Source of the DNA: Alphaproteobacteria bacterium
GTDB taxonomy: Bacteria; Pseudomonadota; Alphaproteobacteria; Sphingomonadales; Sphingomonadaceae
Direction: 5' to 3'
Assembly (NCBI GenBank): GCA_028293005.1
Contig: JAQGLH010000024.1
Span: 1 to 6,214, forward strand
DNA: 6,214 nt
Part shown: positions 5,441 to 6,214 of the stretch, in pieces
How positions within the stretch are numbered: the stretch's first letter is position 1
Layout: each line of letters opens with the position of its first letter
The notes under the pieces: generated by a model
What the model saw: the letters and a program-made list of their open reading frames with translations, nothing else
Database searches by the model: none
What the model was told of the DNA's origin: nothing
Position numbers and translations under genes: made by a program

Positions 5441-6214
5441 TCACGCCCCGCCAGTCCCCGGCCCGCCAGTCCCCGGGCCGACAGTGCCCGGGCCGACAGC
5501 TCCCCGGTCGCGCAGCATCAGCCGGCGCCATTCGCGCCAGCCGGTGTGGAAGGCGCTTTCGTCACCGAAGCCGGCCGGACCGTAAGCCCAGGCGGTCTCG
5601 CCGCCGAGCCCCAGCGCCGGGCCGTAGTTGATCTGCTCTGCGGGCGGCGCGCCGGTGCCGCGGAGGTGACCCTGGGTGTCGCCCGCGGCAAGCGCCGCGA
5701 ACCCGTCCTGGCAATATTCGTAGGTCACATTGTCGTCCGAGGTCGCCATGCCGCTCGGATTGAAGAAATCCTCATATTGCCGGATGCGGAAGCGCCGCGC
5801 CTCGGCCGTTTCGCCGATCGGCGCGACGCAATGCGACGTCATCTCGGTCTGCCCCACTCCGGTCGGCCGCCAGGTCCGGAACTGGAGCGACTGGATGTCG
5901 ATGATCTGAAGGTTGGGGAAAATGGTGAGGTTGCGGTGGCGAAGCATCCACTGCACCCGCGCCGGATCGAAGCGCGCATGGGCCGCGGCGAGCAATTTGG
6001 GATCGCGCCCGAACGGACGCGCCTCGGGGCCCTGGCCGGGGACGCCGATCGACCACATCACCGCATGGCCATGGCTGAAGCTGAAGGTTCCCTGCGCCTG
6101 CGGCTCGGGGTCGGCGAGATACGCGGCCGGAGACGGCGCCTGGCTGCGGTTGCCGCGTTGCTGGAGCACGTCGACGAACGAGCGGTGGACGGTCTCGAAA
6201 TGATAATAATCGAG
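5441..6214 (-). CDS. Rieske oxygenase alpha subunit, C-terminal catalytic part (benzoate/anthranilate/aryloxyacetate branch)
   Basis: The catalytic subunit: electrons pass from a Rieske cluster to a mononuclear iron that activates O2 for ring dihydroxylation or related oxidation. The 5' end, including the Rieske domain, is outside the window; 257 codons remain. They begin LDYYHFETVH, where Asp2 is the bridging aspartate and His5 and His10 are the iron ligands, spaced as in naphthalene dioxygenase (Asp205, His208, His213). The third ligand is Asp160 or Asp161 in SGMATSDDN, at the expected distance. RIRQYEDFFNPSGMATSDD at 143-161 resembles the benzoate dioxygenase BenA group, which from family knowledge also includes anthranilate, toluate and 2,4,5-T (TftA) oxygenases. 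DESAFHTGWREWRRLM at 218-233 is the usual conserved end. An extra tail of VGPGT-like repeats follows, encoded by a 15-bp tandem array. The stop overlaps a possible beta start (TGATG). The substrate cannot be assigned from this fragment. Confidence 0.94.
   Translation of the reverse strand, partial: LDYYHFETVHRSFVDVLQQRGNRSQAPSPAAYLADPEPQAQGTFSFSHGHAVMWSIGVPGQGPEARPFGRDPKLLAAAHARFDPARVQWMLRHRNLTIFPNLQIIDIQSLQFRTWRPTGVGQTEMTSHCVAPIGETAEARRFRIRQYEDFFNPSGMATSDDNVTYEYCQDGFAALAAGDTQGHLRGTGAPPAEQINYGPALGLGGETAWAYGPAGFGDESAFHTGWREWRRLMLRDRGAVGPGTVGPGTGGPGTGGA
5451..5510. repeat. Four tandem 15-bp units at the alpha-subunit 3' end
   Basis: Four units begin at 5451, 5466, 5481 and 5496 on the plus strand (pattern mCAGTCCCCGGGCCG). 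The first two differ at one base; the outer unit is most diverged. The 15-bp period keeps the alpha frame and encodes a VGPGT-VGPGT-GGPGT-GGA tail, a flexible Gly/Pro/Thr extension after the conserved family end. The array stops 8 bases short of the alpha stop codon and so also covers the sequence upstream of the possible beta start at 5441. Confidence 0.85.
5472..5492. other. 7-bp perfect stem inside the 15-bp array
   Basis: CCCGGGC (5472-5478) pairs perfectly with GCCCGGG (5486-5492) across a 7-base loop. On the alpha-beta transcript this very GC-rich hairpin lies about 30 bases before the alpha stop and could slow ribosomes or affect beta translation. It is a by-product of the repeat having palindromic CCCGGG at the 15-bp spacing, so a selected role is only a possibility. 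Confidence 0.4.

Overview
The window is GC-rich proteobacterial DNA. Gene content and protein style suggest an alphaproteobacterium, possibly a sphingomonad; this is an inference and no marker gene is present. All six genes lie on the minus strand, so transcription runs from high to low coordinates. The long plus-strand reading frames opposite the monooxygenase and malate synthase are GC-driven shadows.

Layout in order of transcription: (1) 6214-5441, the C-terminal 257 residues of a Rieske oxygenase alpha subunit, entering the window exactly at its iron-binding D-x-x-H-x4-H motif; (2) 5405-4899, the matching beta subunit, with its start within or just beyond a TGATG stop/start overlap; (3) 4830-2692, a complete malate synthase G; (4) a 122-bp spacer with a perfect 13-bp palindrome next to a weak promoter-like sequence; (5) 2569-863, a complete flavin Baeyer-Villiger monooxygenase of the cyclohexanone-monooxygenase type; (6) a 204-bp spacer with two GC-rich inverted repeats; (7) 658-233, a methionine sulfoxide reductase B; (8) 124-1, the start of an unrecognised small membrane protein.

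The alpha and beta subunits resemble the benzoate/anthranilate/toluate branch of the Rieske oxygenases. From family knowledge, that branch also holds the aryloxyacetate oxygenases (TftAB, CadAB), which release glyoxylate. Malate synthase G condenses glyoxylate with acetyl-CoA, so its place 68 bp after the beta gene suggests, but does not prove, that this oxygenase makes glyoxylate. With the Baeyer-Villiger enzyme, the block from 863 to 6214 reads as a catabolic cluster for an aromatic or cyclic ketone compound. No ferredoxin, reductase, regulator or ring-cleavage gene is visible. msrB and the membrane gene look like unrelated housekeeping neighbours.

The most unusual structural feature is that three genes have short tandem duplications at or over their stop codons: four 21-bp units at the end of msrB, four 15-bp units at the end of the alpha gene, and two 14-bp units at the end of the beta gene. 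The msrB array copies the stop codon in frame four times, and each copy can fold into a hairpin. No CRISPR array, RNA gene or insertion sequence was seen.
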